Assembly: GCF_023721715.1 (NCBI RefSeq)
Contig: NZ_JAMDLG010000007.1
Coordinates: 62,001 to 126,000, forward strand
Length of the DNA stretch: 64,000 nt
Reading direction: 5' to 3'
DNA from: Parasegetibacter sp. NRK P23
GTDB lineage: Bacteria; Bacteroidota; Bacteroidia; Chitinophagales; Chitinophagaceae
Below, piece after piece: positions 37,827-47,681 of this stretch (position 1 is its first letter; the number at the start of each line of letters is the position of its first letter). The notes under the pieces are model-generated. The model saw nothing but the letters and a program-made list of their open reading frames with translations, ran no database searches and was not told the DNA's origin. The translations under genes and the position numbers were made by a program.

Positions 37827-37866
37827 CGTACCCGGCGGCACCGCTTTAACGGTGCCACCGGGTACG
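37827..37866. promoter_or_regulatory. 17-bp hairpin between gyrB and the AraC gene
   Basis: 37827-37843 pairs with 37850-37866 (16 matches, one C-A mismatch) around a 6-base loop. The bases TTAACGGTG at 37846-37854 can also pair with CACCGTTAA at 37881-37889, so two folds exclude each other. No T-run follows, so it is unlikely to be a simple terminator. If the AraC start at 37954 is right it lies upstream of that transcript and may act as a DNA operator. Confidence 0.5.
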
Positions 37867-37939
37867 CCGAGTATACCTAACACCGTTAAGGTTTACCATT
37901 CCATGACAATCGGCAAAACCAGTTTTCAACTCCAGCAGC

Positions 37940-37947
37940 TAACTTTG
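37940..37947 (+). promoter_or_regulatory. AraC-gene -7 box
   Basis: TAACTTTG fits TAnnTTTG exactly; the ATG at 37954 follows after six bases, in the same TTTGCAGCCTATG context as glyS. It supports the 37954 start over longer in-frame versions. Confidence 0.5.
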
Positions 37948-37953
37948 CAGCCT

Positions 37954-38901
37954 ATGCTCGTGAAAAATGATATCCTGGCTTTATCCAGGCGTGGTAAAAT
38001 GAGCCAGGGCGACCTGGAACTGGTGCAATCCAGGAAAAGTACCATGCAGGGAGGTATTCAGTACCAGGTGCAGCGTTACCGTCGTTTCCCCGAATGGTCC
38101 GCTGAAGATGTGGGCATGCTGGTGTATCATGTTGATCCCGCACAACAGGAAGAATCCTACCTTGAACTGAAATTTTGTATTACAGGAAATGTGTATTGTA
38201 AGAATACGCAAGGGGCCTGCCGCGATTGTAAGGATAAAACGGAGGATTTCTGCGGCGGAAGGGTGGATACACTGGATGTGCTGAGTTTCCGCTTTAATCC
38301 CGATCACCTGGCGCAGTACGCACGCGGGAAGGATAAATCAGATATTACTTATTCCATCCTGAGTTTTGAAAGGAGCACTACTTTTTCGAAAGCGCTTTCC
38401 ATCAACAACAAGACCCGTCTGGTCCTCGAACAGGTGCTGAACAGTGAATATGAGGAATCGCTCGCCAATATATTCATCCATGCGCAAACGCAGATACTGC
38501 TGCTGTACAGCATGGAGTGTATGCTGGAAGACAAAGTGGAAGCCGAGGCCCTCACTTTTACCTGTAAATTCCTTTCCAACGAAACCGACCGCGAAAAAGT
38601 GACCCGTGCCCGGGAACTGCTCCTCGAAAACCTCGGCGATCCCATCACCATTAAGGAACTCAGCAAAAAAGTGGCGATGAACGAATGTTACCTGAAGAAA
38701 GGGTTCAAGGAAATGTTCGGCACCACCATTTTTGATTTCTACCAGAACGAAAGAATGAACCATGCCCGCCACCTCCTCTATGAAGGTGGGCTGAGTGTTA
38801 CCGAGGTTTCCATGATGCTGGGGTATTCCTCCATCTCACATTTCTCTACTGCATTTAAAAAGCAAACCGGGCTAAAGCCTTGTGAATTGCTGCTGCGCTA
38901 A
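37954..38901 (+). CDS. AraC-family transcriptional regulator with N-terminal cysteine cluster
   Basis: 315 residues from ATG 37954; the in-frame ATG at 37903 would add 17 residues but lies upstream of the -7 box. The C-terminal 100 residues are a double helix-turn-helix of AraC type: ITIKELSKKVAMNECYLKKG, FKEMFGTTIFDFYQNERMNH, then VSMMLGYSSISHFSTAFKKQ and TGLKPCE. The N-terminal part (1-200) is not a recognisable cupin. It carries Cys75, 82, 89, 92 and 100 (spacing x6, x6, x2, x7), which could bind a metal or sense redox. It is convergent with the heme operon, so a heme- or iron-related role is possible but unproven. Confidence 0.85.
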   Translation: MLVKNDILALSRRGKMSQGDLELVQSRKSTMQGGIQYQVQRYRRFPEWSAEDVGMLVYHVDPAQQEESYLELKFCITGNVYCKNTQGACRDCKDKTEDFCGGRVDTLDVLSFRFNPDHLAQYARGKDKSDITYSILSFERSTTFSKALSINNKTRLVLEQVLNSEYEESLANIFIHAQTQILLLYSMECMLEDKVEAEALTFTCKFLSNETDREKVTRARELLLENLGDPITIKELSKKVAMNECYLKKGFKEMFGTTIFDFYQNERMNHARHLLYEGGLSVTEVSMMLGYSSISHFSTAFKKQTGLKPCELLLR

Positions 38902-38918
38902 TTTCGCGCAAAATAAAG

Positions 38919-39003
38919 CGTTGCGCCGTAGCGTTGCAAGGCACGAAGCAATTGCGAGAAAAATATTTGAAGAAATCTCTCGCAACGACGCTACGACGCA
39001 ACG
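38919..39003. repeat. Dispersed palindromic repeat, complete nested copy
   Basis: Left arm 38919-38937 (CGTTGCGCCGTAGCGTTGC) and right arm 38982-39003 are inverted with a 3-base gap. Inside, GCGAGA (38954-38959) pairs with TCTCGC (38978-38983). It lies between the converging stops of the AraC gene and hemL and is the most complete copy in the window. Confidence 0.8.
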
Positions 39004-39022
39004 GGGAAATGTTTTGGTGCCG

Positions 39023-40303
39023 TTAATGGTTTCTAACGAAATCTGCGGTTGCACGAATGGTTTCATCCAGGTCGGCATAGCTTAAAGCGTTGCTCAGGAA
39101 CCAGCTTTCGTAGGCTGATGGTGGCAGGTAGATGCCATGCGCTAACATGTGGTGAAAATATTGGTTGAACTTCGGAATATCCGCTTCCGAAGCAGATTTA
39201 AAATCGGTGATCGCATGGTTGGAGAAGTGCAGACTGATCATGCTGCCCAACCTGTTGATCTTATACGAAACGCCATTTTCATCCAGTACGTTCCGTAAAC
39301 CCGTTTCCAGGTATGCGGTTTTTTCTTCCAGTTCCCTATAAATCGAAGGATTTTGCTTCAGTTCTTTCAGTAAAGTATAACCGGCGATCATCGCAACCGG
39401 GTTCCCGCTCAAGGTACCGGCCTGGTAAACGGAACCGAGTGGCGCGATCTGTTGCATAATGGCTTTTTTTCCGCCAAAGGCGCCAACCGGCATACCGGCG
39501 CCGATCACTTTTCCGTAAGTAACCAGGTCGGCGTCAATGTGCAGTTTTTCCTGCGCGCCGCCAGGGGCGAGGCGGAAGCCAGTCATCACTTCATCAAAAA
39601 TATACACGATGCCTTCGCGGGTGCATATTTCCCTCAATCCTTGCAGGAAGCCTGGTTCGGGCAGGATACAACCCATATTACCCGCAACTGGCTCGATGAT
39701 GAGCGCGGCGATCTCTCCTTTGTGTTCTGATACCAGTTTCTCTACAGCGCTAAGGTCATTGTAGGCTGCAGTCAGTGTATCATTGGCCACGCCGCCGGTT
39801 ACGCCGGGAACGGCTTGTATGTTGAAAGTGGCCACCCCACTGCCCGCTTTTACAAGGAAAGAATCGGCGTGACCATGATAACAGCCTTCAAATTTGATGA
39901 TCTTGTTCCGGCCGGTATAACCACGTGCCAAACGGATCGCGCTCATACAGGCTTCAGTACCGCTGCTCACCATGCGGATCAGGTCCACGTTCGGCACCAT
40001 CGATACAATAAGTTCGGCCATCTCTATTTCCAGTTCGGTGGGCGCCCCGAATGAGGTGGAGTCGGCCACTTTTTCGCGGATGGCCTCAATAACGGGCTCA
40101 TAGGCATGACCCAGGATCATGGGGCCCCAGGAGCAGATATAGTCGATGTATCTTTTGCCATCAGCATCGTACAGGTAAGCACCTTTGGCCTTCTGCATGA
40201 AGATGGGGGTGCCGCCAACGCTTTTGAAGGCGCGGACCGGAGAGTTCACGCCTCCGGGGATTGTGCGCTGCGCACGTTCGAAAAGGGCAATACTTTTATT
40301 CAT
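39023..40303 (-). CDS. hemL: Glutamate-1-semialdehyde 2,1-aminomutase
   Basis: 426 residues, class III aminotransferase fold. Key segments are [16 protein letters not shown] (N-terminal signature), [17 protein letters not shown] (phosphate site), [16 protein letters not shown] and [15 protein letters not shown] with the PLP Lys. It converts glutamate-1-semialdehyde from HemA to 5-aminolevulinate. Although second in the pathway, it is the last gene of the minus-strand heme operon, 26 bases past hemB. Confidence 0.97.
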   Translation of the reverse strand: MNKSIALFERAQRTIPGGVNSPVRAFKSVGGTPIFMQKAKGAYLYDADGKRYIDYICSWGPMILGHAYEPVIEAIREKVADSTSFGAPTELEIEMAELIVSMVPNVDLIRMVSSGTEACMSAIRLARGYTGRNKIIKFEGCYHGHADSFLVKAGSGVATFNIQAVPGVTGGVANDTLTAAYNDLSAVEKLVSEHKGEIAALIIEPVAGNMGCILPEPGFLQGLREICTREGIVYIFDEVMTGFRLAPGGAQEKLHIDADLVTYGKVIGAGMPVGAFGGKKAIMQQIAPLGSVYQAGTLSGNPVAMIAGYTLLKELKQNPSIYRELEEKTAYLETGLRNVLDENGVSYKINRLGSMISLHFSNHAITDFKSASEADIPKFNQYFHHMLAHGIYLPPSAYESWFLSNALSYADLDETIRATADFVRNH

Positions 40304-40329
40304 CTGAAATACTTTGGTATATGTGCTGT

Positions 40330-41298
40330 TTAGCCGATCAGTTTTACGGCATCTTTGGCAAAATAGCTGGCGATCATATCCGCGCCCGCACGTTTAATGG
40401 ATGTGAGCGTTTCCAGGATGGCTTTTTCTTCGTTTAGCCATCCCCGTTCCGCCGCGGCTTTGATCATCGCGTATTCTCCACTCACCTGGTAGGCGCTCAC
40501 GGGTAAGGTTACGGCATCCCTGATTTCACGAATGATATCGAGGTAGGCCAGCGCCGGTTTCACCATCACAATGTCAGCACCTTCTTCCACATCCATCAGT
40601 GTTTCGCGGAGCGCTTCCCTTCTGTTGGCGGGATCCATCTGGTAGGTTTTTTTATCGCCGAAGCCGGGCGCGCTGTCCAGGGCATCACGGAAAGGTCCGT
40701 AAAAACAGGACGCGTATTTCGCGCTGTAACTCATGATGCCTGTTTTCGTATAGCCGTGCGCTTCCAGTGCTTCTCGGATGGCGCGTATCCTGCCGTCCAT
40801 CATATCGCTGGGGGCGACAAAGTCGGCGCCTGCTTCCGCATGGCTCACGCTCATAGCCGCCAGCACGGAGACTGTGGCATCGTTCACAATTTCACCGTTC
40901 TCCACAATGCCATCGTGGCCGAAAGAAGAGAAGGGGTCCAGCGCCACGTCGGTCATCACCAGCATATCCGGACAGGCATCTTTCACGGTCCGGATGCTGC
41001 GCTGCATCAATCCGTCAGGGTTCAGCGCTTCGGTACCTTTGTTGTCTTTCTTCGCATCGTCGCATTTAATGAAGAGCAACACCGAGCGAAGTCCCATGCT
41101 CCACAGTTCTTTCACTTCAGTCTGAAGCAGATCGAGGCTCATCCGGAAATAGCCGGGCATGGAAGAGATTTCTTCCTTCACATTTTTTCCTTCCACCACG
41201 AAAAGCGGCACGATGAAATCTTCGGGCCTGAGTATGGTTTCGGCCACTAAGCTTCTGATGGCGGGTGTTTGGCGGAGTATCCTGTTTCTTCTGATCAT
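40330..41298 (-). CDS. hemB: Porphobilinogen synthase (delta-aminolevulinate dehydratase)
   Basis: 322 residues from ATG 41298 ([18 protein letters not shown] and on); the upstream in-frame sequence overlaps hemF. Active-site lysines are in [17 protein letters not shown] and VKPALAYLD. Where zinc-dependent enzymes have three Cys, this protein reads [14 protein letters not shown], so it belongs to the Mg/K-dependent type without the catalytic zinc. It joins two 5-aminolevulinates into porphobilinogen. It starts 16 bases past the hemF stop. Confidence 0.96.
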   Translation of the reverse strand: MIRRNRILRQTPAIRSLVAETILRPEDFIVPLFVVEGKNVKEEISSMPGYFRMSLDLLQTEVKELWSMGLRSVLLFIKCDDAKKDNKGTEALNPDGLMQRSIRTVKDACPDMLVMTDVALDPFSSFGHDGIVENGEIVNDATVSVLAAMSVSHAEAGADFVAPSDMMDGRIRAIREALEAHGYTKTGIMSYSAKYASCFYGPFRDALDSAPGFGDKKTYQMDPANRREALRETLMDVEEGADIVMVKPALAYLDIIREIRDAVTLPVSAYQVSGEYAMIKAAAERGWLNEEKAILETLTSIKRAGADMIASYFAKDAVKLIG

Positions 41299-41314
41299 AA
41301 ATATATTTTGTGCA

Positions 41315-42271
41315 CTAAACCCAGTCTCTCGGATGCAGGCAGGCCTGGAAGAGTTTATCTTCTTCCGATCCGGGTTCAGGATAATAATTGTATTCAAACC
41401 GAACGGTGGGCGGAAGACTCATCAGAATAGATTCTATGCGCCCGTTGGTTTTGAGGCCGAAGATGGTACCGCGGTCGTGGACCAGGTTGAATTCGGTATA
41501 ACGTCCCCTTCTTATCTCCTGCCAGTGTTTGTTGGCGGGCGTGAAGCCTGCGTTTTTGTTTTTCTCCACGATGGGAATATACGCGTCGATGAAGCCGTAT
41601 CCGCAGGCGCGTGCCAGATCGAACCACAACGCAACAGGTTTATCTTCAGAAGGACGCTGGTAATCGTAGAAGATACCGCCCAATCCTCTTCTTTCTTCGT
41701 TACGGTGCCAGTTCACGAAATACTGATCGCAATGTTCCTTGAAAGCAGGGAAGAAGGAGGGATCGACCTGGTCGCAGGCGTTTTTATACGTGCGGTGGAA
41801 ATGCGTTACATCTGCCTCGTCAAGATAGTAGGGGGTAATGTCTGTTCCACCACCGAACCACCTGTCGGCGAGTGATCCGTCTTCATTGTACAGTTCGAAC
41901 ATACGGTAATTACAATGCACTGTGGGCACGAATGGATTGTAGGGATGAATCACCAGCGAGAGGCCGCAGGCAAACCAGGAATGACCGTCAATTTTTAATT
42001 GCGAACGCATCATCGGCGTTACTTCACCATAAACGATGCTGGTGTTTACACCACCTTTTTCAAAGACGTTTCCGTTTGCGATTACCCGTGTTTTTCCGCC
42101 GCCGCCTTCGGGGCGTTCCCATTTGTCTTCTACAAAAACAGCTTTGCCATCGCTGGCTTCGAGGGCCGCGCATATTTTGTTCTGAAGGTCATGAATGAAA
42201 CTGATCCAGTCTTCCTTTACGGTGTTTTCACTGATGGCTTCGGGCATAAGTTCGGTTGAATGTAGGTTCAT
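41315..42271 (-). CDS. hemF: Oxygen-dependent coproporphyrinogen III oxidase
   Basis: 318 residues from ATG 42271 (an alternative Met lies at MPEAIS, eight codons in). Family blocks visible: WFACGLSLVIHPYNPFVPTV, WFGGGTDITPYYLDEADVTH, GLGGIFYDYQ and RRGRYTEFNLVHDRGTIFGL. It decarboxylates two propionates of coproporphyrinogen III using O2, so the host makes heme aerobically. A gap of 84 bases separates it from hemE upstream, with a short dyad (TTCCAA/TTGGAA) and a GTTTTG word that might be an internal promoter. Confidence 0.96.
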   Translation of the reverse strand: MNLHSTELMPEAISENTVKEDWISFIHDLQNKICAALEASDGKAVFVEDKWERPEGGGGKTRVIANGNVFEKGGVNTSIVYGEVTPMMRSQLKIDGHSWFACGLSLVIHPYNPFVPTVHCNYRMFELYNEDGSLADRWFGGGTDITPYYLDEADVTHFHRTYKNACDQVDPSFFPAFKEHCDQYFVNWHRNEERRGLGGIFYDYQRPSEDKPVALWFDLARACGYGFIDAYIPIVEKNKNAGFTPANKHWQEIRRGRYTEFNLVHDRGTIFGLKTNGRIESILMSLPPTVRFEYNYYPEPGSEEDKLFQACLHPRDWV

Positions 42272-42355
42272 AAAAAACAATTTTATTCCGGCAAAACTCC
42301 GTTCCAATCGGGTTGGAAAAACTGATCTTCGTCAACTGTTTTTCTTTTTACAATT

Positions 42356-43387
42356 CTATGATGTGTATTCTTTCACCGTGTCCACAAAGGCTTTCGCGTG
42401 GTCAACGGGAACATTGGGCAGAATACCATGACCCAGGTTAGCAATATGGGCTTTGTTGCCGAACGCGTCCAGCATGGCTTTTACTTCTTTCTTAATAACG
42501 GGGATGGGTGACAGCAGTTTAGCCGGATCGAAATTGCCTTGCAATACCACGTTGTCTCCTGCGAACTGGCGTGCGAGGTGTGCCGGAATGCACCAGTCGA
42601 TGCCCAGTCCTTTAGCTCCTGTTGCCGCCATGCTTTCGAGTGAATGCCATGCGCCTTTTGCGAATACGATCACGGGCACTTCATCCTTCAACGCCGCCAC
42701 GATCTGACGGATGTATTGCAGGGAGATGTGCTCAAAATCATCTTTACCCAGCAGCCCGCCCCAGCTGTCGAACACCTGTACGGTATCAGCGCCGGCTTTC
42801 ACCTGTGCTTTCAGGTAAGCGATGGTGGTATCGGTAATCATTTGCAGCAGTTGATGCGCCAGTTCCGGTTGGGTGTAACAGAAAGCTTTGGCCTCATCAA
42901 ATGTTTTGCTTCCCTTGCCCTGCACCATATAACAAAGGATGGTCCAGGGGGCGCCCGCGAAGCCAATCAGCGGAACGCGTCCGTTCAGTTCTTTTTTGAT
43001 GAGTTGAATGGCATCAAACACATACTGCAGTGTTTCATTCACATCAGGTACGCGGATGCGGTTCATGTCGGCCGCTGTTTTGATGGGGTCGGGGAGTACC
43101 GGCCCTTTGCTTTCGATCAGTTGTACTTCGAGACCCATAGCCTGGGGTACAACGAGGATATCTGAAAAAAGAATCGCGGCGTCCACACCTACAATATCGA
43201 TGGGTTGAAGGGTGATTTCGCAGGCGAGTTCCGGCGTCTGGCACCTTTCAAAGAAGCCGTACTTTTCGCGCAGCTTCATGTATTCGGGAAGGTAACGCCC
43301 TGCCTGACGCATCATCCAAACCGGTGGGCGACTGGTTTGCTCTCCGTTCAATACTTTCAGCAGCAGGTCGTTCTGTAATGTACTCAT
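42356..43387 (-). CDS. hemE: Uroporphyrinogen decarboxylase
   Basis: 343 residues. The invariant [17 protein letters not shown] is at the N-terminus, followed by [14 protein letters not shown] and [12 protein letters not shown], and [11 protein letters not shown] near the end. It removes four carboxyls from uroporphyrinogen III. Its ATG overlaps the hemD stop as ATGA, indicating coupled translation. Confidence 0.97.
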   Translation of the reverse strand: MSTLQNDLLLKVLNGEQTSRPPVWMMRQAGRYLPEYMKLREKYGFFERCQTPELACEITLQPIDIVGVDAAILFSDILVVPQAMGLEVQLIESKGPVLPDPIKTAADMNRIRVPDVNETLQYVFDAIQLIKKELNGRVPLIGFAGAPWTILCYMVQGKGSKTFDEAKAFCYTQPELAHQLLQMITDTTIAYLKAQVKAGADTVQVFDSWGGLLGKDDFEHISLQYIRQIVAALKDEVPVIVFAKGAWHSLESMAATGAKGLGIDWCIPAHLARQFAGDNVVLQGNFDPAKLLSPIPVIKKEVKAMLDAFGNKAHIANLGHGILPNVPVDHAKAFVDTVKEYTS

Positions 43388-44130
43388 GGTATATGTTTTG
43401 TCGTCTTTTGTTGTTTGAAGAAATCGATGGCCGTTTCTATCAGGGCCTCCTTATCCGTTGTGGGAGAAAAAAGCACATTGTCCTTAGAGAAAGAACGGAT
43501 GGCCTCCGCCGTTGTTTGTCCGATCGCGAAGAAATATTGATCTTGTTGCGGTGGATTCAGGGAGAAATAACTTTCCACGGCGCTGGGGCTGAAAAACAAC
43601 ACCCCGTTGTATTTTATTTCCAGTTGTTGTGGGGTGGAAATGGTATCGTACACCGTAATTTCCTCCAGGGAGAATCCGTGTTTGAGCAACTGATCCGGCA
43701 GTTCATTTCTCCTGATGTTCCCACAGAAAAAAACAACTGGTCCCCGGGGATTTTCCAGGATGATTTTTTTAGCGAGCATACCGCCATAAGGGGCCTCGCC
43801 TTTGATGACAGAAGAATGGAAATGTTGCCGGAGCAGTTGTGCCGTTCTCCCCCCGATGGAATAAAGGTTCCATTTGGGTTGGTTCTTTTTAACTGTGCCA
43901 TCGGCTGAAATCATGCCCGCCACGGCTTCCACCGCGTTCATGCTGGTGAATACCACATTCAGTTCCTTCGTGGCCAGTTTCTGTACTTGTTTCAGCAATG
44001 CCTCCGTTTTTCTTTCCACCGTTTCGATGAAGGAGATGCCATGCAATACCACACCGGCTTCAGCAGCTTTTTGTTGCTGAATGTTTGTAACAGGACGTGT
44101 ACAAAGCAGGTATGGCGCTTCGTTTCCCAT
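43384..44130 (-). CDS. hemD: Uroporphyrinogen-III synthase
   Basis: 248 residues of the two-domain HemD fold, which is poorly conserved in sequence. Visible support: [14 protein letters not shown] in the first lobe, [16 protein letters not shown] at the linker, and [16 protein letters not shown] with [12 protein letters not shown] in the second lobe. It closes the linear tetrapyrrole with inversion of ring D. Position between hemC (one-base TGATG overlap) and hemE (ATGA overlap) makes the assignment firm. Confidence 0.93.
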   Translation of the reverse strand: MGNEAPYLLCTRPVTNIQQQKAAEAGVVLHGISFIETVERKTEALLKQVQKLATKELNVVFTSMNAVEAVAGMISADGTVKKNQPKWNLYSIGGRTAQLLRQHFHSSVIKGEAPYGGMLAKKIILENPRGPVVFFCGNIRRNELPDQLLKHGFSLEEITVYDTISTPQQLEIKYNGVLFFSPSAVESYFSLNPPQQDQYFFAIGQTTAEAIRSFSKDNVLFSPTTDKEALIETAIDFFKQQKTTKHIP

Positions 44131-45053
44131 CAGGAAGCGAGTGATTTTACTTTACCTATTACTGCTTTCCCTTCCCCTTCCAGCAATTCTTTTGCCGCGG
44201 TTATGCCGGTGTTTTTTGCTTCTTCCAGCGAAACGATTTTATGGATATCGGCCCACAACGAACCATCGGTAGCCGTAATGTTCCCGGTAAAAAGAATGTT
44301 CCCGTTTTCTTCCCGTGCCCATGCGCTGATGGGTGTGGAACATCCGCCCATCAACGTATTCAGGAACGAGCGCTCCATATAGGTGCACAGTTCGGTGAGC
44401 GGGTGGTTCAAGGGGGCACAGGCTTCCAGCATTTGTGTATCATTTTCGCGGCACACAATCATGATGGCGCCCTGTGCGGGAGCGGGCAGCATCCAGTTGA
44501 GTTCAATGCTGTTCTCGGGGCGCAGGTTTATTCTTTCCAGTCCGGCGGCGGCGAAAATAGCGCCCTGCCAGTTGCTTTCGGCCACCTTACGCAGCCTGGT
44601 GTTCACGTTTCCCCTGAGGTTATCAATGGTATGATTGGGGAAATGCCTTAACCACTGGGCTTTCCGGCGTATACTGCTGGTGGCGATCACGGCCAGAGAA
44701 CGAGGATCATCCATAAAAGCAGTATCTCCTTTATGGACGAGAATATCTTTATAAGAAGCTCTTTCCAATACAGCGGCTGGTACAATCCCCTGCGCCAGTT
44801 GGGTGGGCACATCTTTCATGGAGTGCACGGCGATGTCTATTCTTCCGGAAAGCAGCGCGGCATCCAGTGTTTTGGTGAAAACACCCTGCACGCCCATAGC
44901 GTAGAGTGGTGTAACGAGGTCCACATCGCCTTCACTTTTAATGTAAACGAGTTCGCTTTCGTGGCCCGCATCGCGCAACAGTTCCTGTACCCGGGTAGCC
45001 TGCCATACGGCGAGCTGGCTTTCCCGCGTACCTATTCTTAAAGGCTGGTTCAA
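44130..45053 (-). CDS. hemC: Hydroxymethylbilane synthase (porphobilinogen deaminase)
   Basis: 307 residues if the start is TTG at 45053. The family opening QPLRIGTRESQLAVWQATRV follows it directly, there is no ATG nearby, and this start lies 25 bases past the hemA stop. A longer in-frame version would overlap hemA by 56 bases. VHSMKDVPTQL and RGNVNTRLRKV bind the chain. The dipyrromethane-cofactor Cys is in LMGGCSTPISAWA. The enzyme links four porphobilinogens. Confidence 0.93.
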   Translation of the reverse strand: MNQPLRIGTRESQLAVWQATRVQELLRDAGHESELVYIKSEGDVDLVTPLYAMGVQGVFTKTLDAALLSGRIDIAVHSMKDVPTQLAQGIVPAAVLERASYKDILVHKGDTAFMDDPRSLAVIATSSIRRKAQWLRHFPNHTIDNLRGNVNTRLRKVAESNWQGAIFAAAGLERINLRPENSIELNWMLPAPAQGAIMIVCRENDTQMLEACAPLNHPLTELCTYMERSFLNTLMGGCSTPISAWAREENGNILFTGNITATDGSLWADIHKIVSLEEAKNTGITAAKELLEGEGKAVIGKVKSLAS

Positions 45054-45078
45054 AATCTGGTTTGTTGTCCGGCGGAAA

Positions 45079-46308
45079 TCAATGTACGCCGGGAGTGATG
45101 AAATCGTTGATGGCCTCGATATAATGACATCCACGTTGGTTCTCCCGCCTCATTTTGGTGGCCATCACGTTGATGACTTTCTGAATCTTGTCTTCTGAAG
45201 TGGTGCAGCATACCGGGGCCGATACAGGCGCAAAGATAGGATGACCCTGCATTTCCTGCAGTTTTTCCTTTACGGCTTTCAGCACGGGAACATGCTGGCG
45301 CATGCCCACCCATTCCGCGAATTCGCGCTGGTGCTTGCCGATGATGCGTACCGCTTTAGGTACTTCTTTTTCCCTTTTCTGAAGGGTTTCGTCTTTCAGT
45401 TTGGAGAGCTCATCCACGTTCACAAGGGTAATACCGGGGATGGTGGCCACTTCGGGCGCCACATTATTGGGAATGGAAAGGTCGATAATTGTTTTTTCTC
45501 CCACGCCATTCAGGTGGATGGGGAGAATGGCCGGTGTTTCCGCGTTGGTGGCTACGAGAATGATGTCCGCTTTCTCCACTTCCGCGTCCAGGTCGCTGAA
45601 AGCGGCCCAGGAAAGTTGCATGGTTTCAGCCAGCGCCTGCGCTTTCTCGATAGAACGGTTCATCAGCACGATATCGGTGGCTGGAAGATAGTCTACGAGG
45701 TTCTTGCAGGTATTGCGCCCGATCTTACCGATGCCCAGCAGAAGAATGCGTTTGCCTTTTACCTGAGGAATGTTTTCACGGATGTATTGTACGGCGGCGA
45801 AAGAAACAGAGACGGTTCCGCCACTCAATGCCGTTTGGTTTTTGATTTCTTTGGAAGACTGTAATACCTGGTTGATGAGCCTTTCCAGAAAGGTGCCGAT
45901 GCAGCCGTGTTGTTTGGCGAACTTTGCCGCCAGTTTAAGCTGTCCTACAATCTCGTAGTCGCCAAGTATTTGGGAATCAAGGCCGGAGGCTACGCGGAAA
46001 ATATGGTTGATGGCGTCTTCTCCGGTGCGGAGGTAGGCGAGTTGGGTGAAAAGCTGGTAGTCGCCCGCGGTTTCGGAGCAGAGCAACTGGGCCAGGTCTT
46101 CGATGTTTTCGGCCACGCCATAAATTTCGGTACGGTTGCAGGTGGAAAGAATAAAAACCTCACGGATACCCATGGTTTTGGCCTTGAAGAGGATCCTTTC
46201 GTATTGTTCCTCGTTCACGGCAAAACGCCCCCGCACGGCGGCATCAGTTTTTTTATAGTTGATGCCGGCAACGTAAAAGCGTGAAATTTCTTTATTACTT
46301 CCTCCCAT
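45079..46308 (-). CDS. hemA: Glutamyl-tRNA reductase
   Basis: 409 residues from ATG 46308. The catalytic Cys lies in STCNRTEIYGVAE. The NADPH-binding domain shows GIGKIGRNTCKNLV and IVLMNRSIEKAQALAE, followed by ISVPNNV-like IDLSIPNNVAPEV and the C-terminal dimerisation helices. This is the first gene of the heme operon and the usual control point of C5-pathway heme synthesis. A -7 box at 46335-46342 lies 27 bases upstream, and hemH diverges from the same spacer. Confidence 0.96.
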   Translation of the reverse strand: MGGSNKEISRFYVAGINYKKTDAAVRGRFAVNEEQYERILFKAKTMGIREVFILSTCNRTEIYGVAENIEDLAQLLCSETAGDYQLFTQLAYLRTGEDAINHIFRVASGLDSQILGDYEIVGQLKLAAKFAKQHGCIGTFLERLINQVLQSSKEIKNQTALSGGTVSVSFAAVQYIRENIPQVKGKRILLLGIGKIGRNTCKNLVDYLPATDIVLMNRSIEKAQALAETMQLSWAAFSDLDAEVEKADIILVATNAETPAILPIHLNGVGEKTIIDLSIPNNVAPEVATIPGITLVNVDELSKLKDETLQKREKEVPKAVRIIGKHQREFAEWVGMRQHVPVLKAVKEKLQEMQGHPIFAPVSAPVCCTTSEDKIQKVINVMATKMRRENQRGCHYIEAINDFITPGVH

Positions 46309-46334
46309 GCAATGCTCTTTCTGAATCAATACGG

Positions 46335-46342
46335 CAAAATTA
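46335..46342 (-). promoter_or_regulatory. Heme operon (hemA) -7 box
   Basis: TAATTTTG on the minus strand, followed by CCG, 27 bases before the hemA ATG. A TTTG at 46357-46360 lies somewhat close for a -33 element (14 bases). Confidence 0.5.
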
Positions 46343-46491
46343 CCGCTGGTGTTGTTCAAAAGAGATGGTTTAATGTCAATCGTCTGTCATAATTAATTGA
46401 AAAACACGCAACAATTGCACATTTGCGCTGTTGTATGGGCTTTTTCATCGGCGGCATGAGGGGAAATGGAAGGCTGATGAACCGGGAAACG

Positions 46492-46499
46492 TAATTTTG
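46492..46499 (+). promoter_or_regulatory. hemH -7 box
   Basis: TAATTTTG, identical to the hemA box, 44 bases before the hemH ATG. The two boxes face away from each other across about 150 bases. Confidence 0.5.
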
Positions 46500-46543
46500 T
46501 GGCATCATTCAGCATTAAGGACAGCTGCTCAACAGGAATCAGT

Positions 46544-47602
46544 ATGAAAAAAGGGATTGTTTTAATGAATCTGGGTTCGCCGGATTCCACTTCAGTAAAA
46601 GATGTGCGGAAATACCTCGTGGAATTCCTGATGGATCCCCGGGTGATCGATTATTCCTGGCTGGCACGGACGCTGCTGGTGAAGGGGATCATCGCCCCGT
46701 TCCGGGCGCCGAAATCGGCGAAAGCCTATGCTACGGTATGGACGGAGAACGGTTCTCCGCTGATCGTTCTCACAGAACAACTCCGGGATGCGCTTCAGAA
46801 AGAAGTGGCCGACCAGGTCACGATCGCGATGCGCTACGGTAATCCCAGTCCGCGCGAGGCTTATGATGAACTGATGTTGAAAGTACCCGGGCTGGAGGAA
46901 GTGGTGCTGGTGCCACTGTATCCGCACTACGCCATGTCCAGTTACGAAACGGCCGTGGCTTACGCGAGAAAGGTCCATAAAGAGCGGAAATATCCCTTCG
47001 AATTGACGGTGATAAAACCGTTCTACGATGAGGAACGCTACCTGAATGCGCTGGCGGATAGTATAAAACCCTTCCTGCAGCAGCCCTATGATAAAATACT
47101 TTTCAGTTACCACGGTGTTCCGGAAAGACATATATATAAAGGAGACATTACCGGCAACCACTGTCTTAAAACCCCAGACTGCTGTGAAGTGGATTCCCTG
47201 GCCCACAGCCAGTGTTACCGCCACCAATGTTTTATCACCACCCGGAAGGTGACGGAAAAACTGGGCATACCGCCAGAAAAATACGGGTTCTCGTTCCAGT
47301 CAAGATTGGGCAGGGATGAATGGCTGAAACCTTATACGGCTGAAAAGCTGGCCCAATTGCCTGGTGAAGGCGTGAAAAAGCTGTTGGTGGCCTGTCCGGC
47401 GTTTGTGAGCGATTGCCTGGAGACCCTGGAGGAAATAGCGGAGGAAGGAAAGGAGATTTTTCTCCATGCCGGTGGCGAGGAATTTACGATGATTCCCTGT
47501 TTGAATGTGCACCCCGCACTGGTAAATACACTGAAAGAATGGGTGGAGGAAATTGCAGAGGGGGAGAAAACAATGGTGCTGGCGGAAGACGTGGCGGTAT
47601 AA
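46544..47602 (+). CDS. hemH: Ferrochelatase
   Basis: 352 residues from ATG 46544; an earlier in-frame start sits at the promoter. Family marks are KKGIVLMNLGSPDSTSVKDV at the N-terminus, AMRYGNPSPREAYDEL, LFSYHGVPERH with the catalytic His, and SFQSRLGRDEWLKPYT, followed by LLVACPAFVSDCLETLEEI with the conserved Glu. It inserts Fe2+ into the porphyrin to make heme. It diverges from hemA, completing the cluster except for protoporphyrinogen oxidase. Confidence 0.96.
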   Translation: MKKGIVLMNLGSPDSTSVKDVRKYLVEFLMDPRVIDYSWLARTLLVKGIIAPFRAPKSAKAYATVWTENGSPLIVLTEQLRDALQKEVADQVTIAMRYGNPSPREAYDELMLKVPGLEEVVLVPLYPHYAMSSYETAVAYARKVHKERKYPFELTVIKPFYDEERYLNALADSIKPFLQQPYDKILFSYHGVPERHIYKGDITGNHCLKTPDCCEVDSLAHSQCYRHQCFITTRKVTEKLGIPPEKYGFSFQSRLGRDEWLKPYTAEKLAQLPGEGVKKLLVACPAFVSDCLETLEEIAEEGKEIFLHAGGEEFTMIPCLNVHPALVNTLKEWVEEIAEGEKTMVLAEDVAV

Positions 47603-47681
47603 TTTCCCGAAACCGTAAACAGGATTTCCGCATAACGTAAACATGACTGGCCCGTTTGCCTGCAACTTTACAATACTTTAT

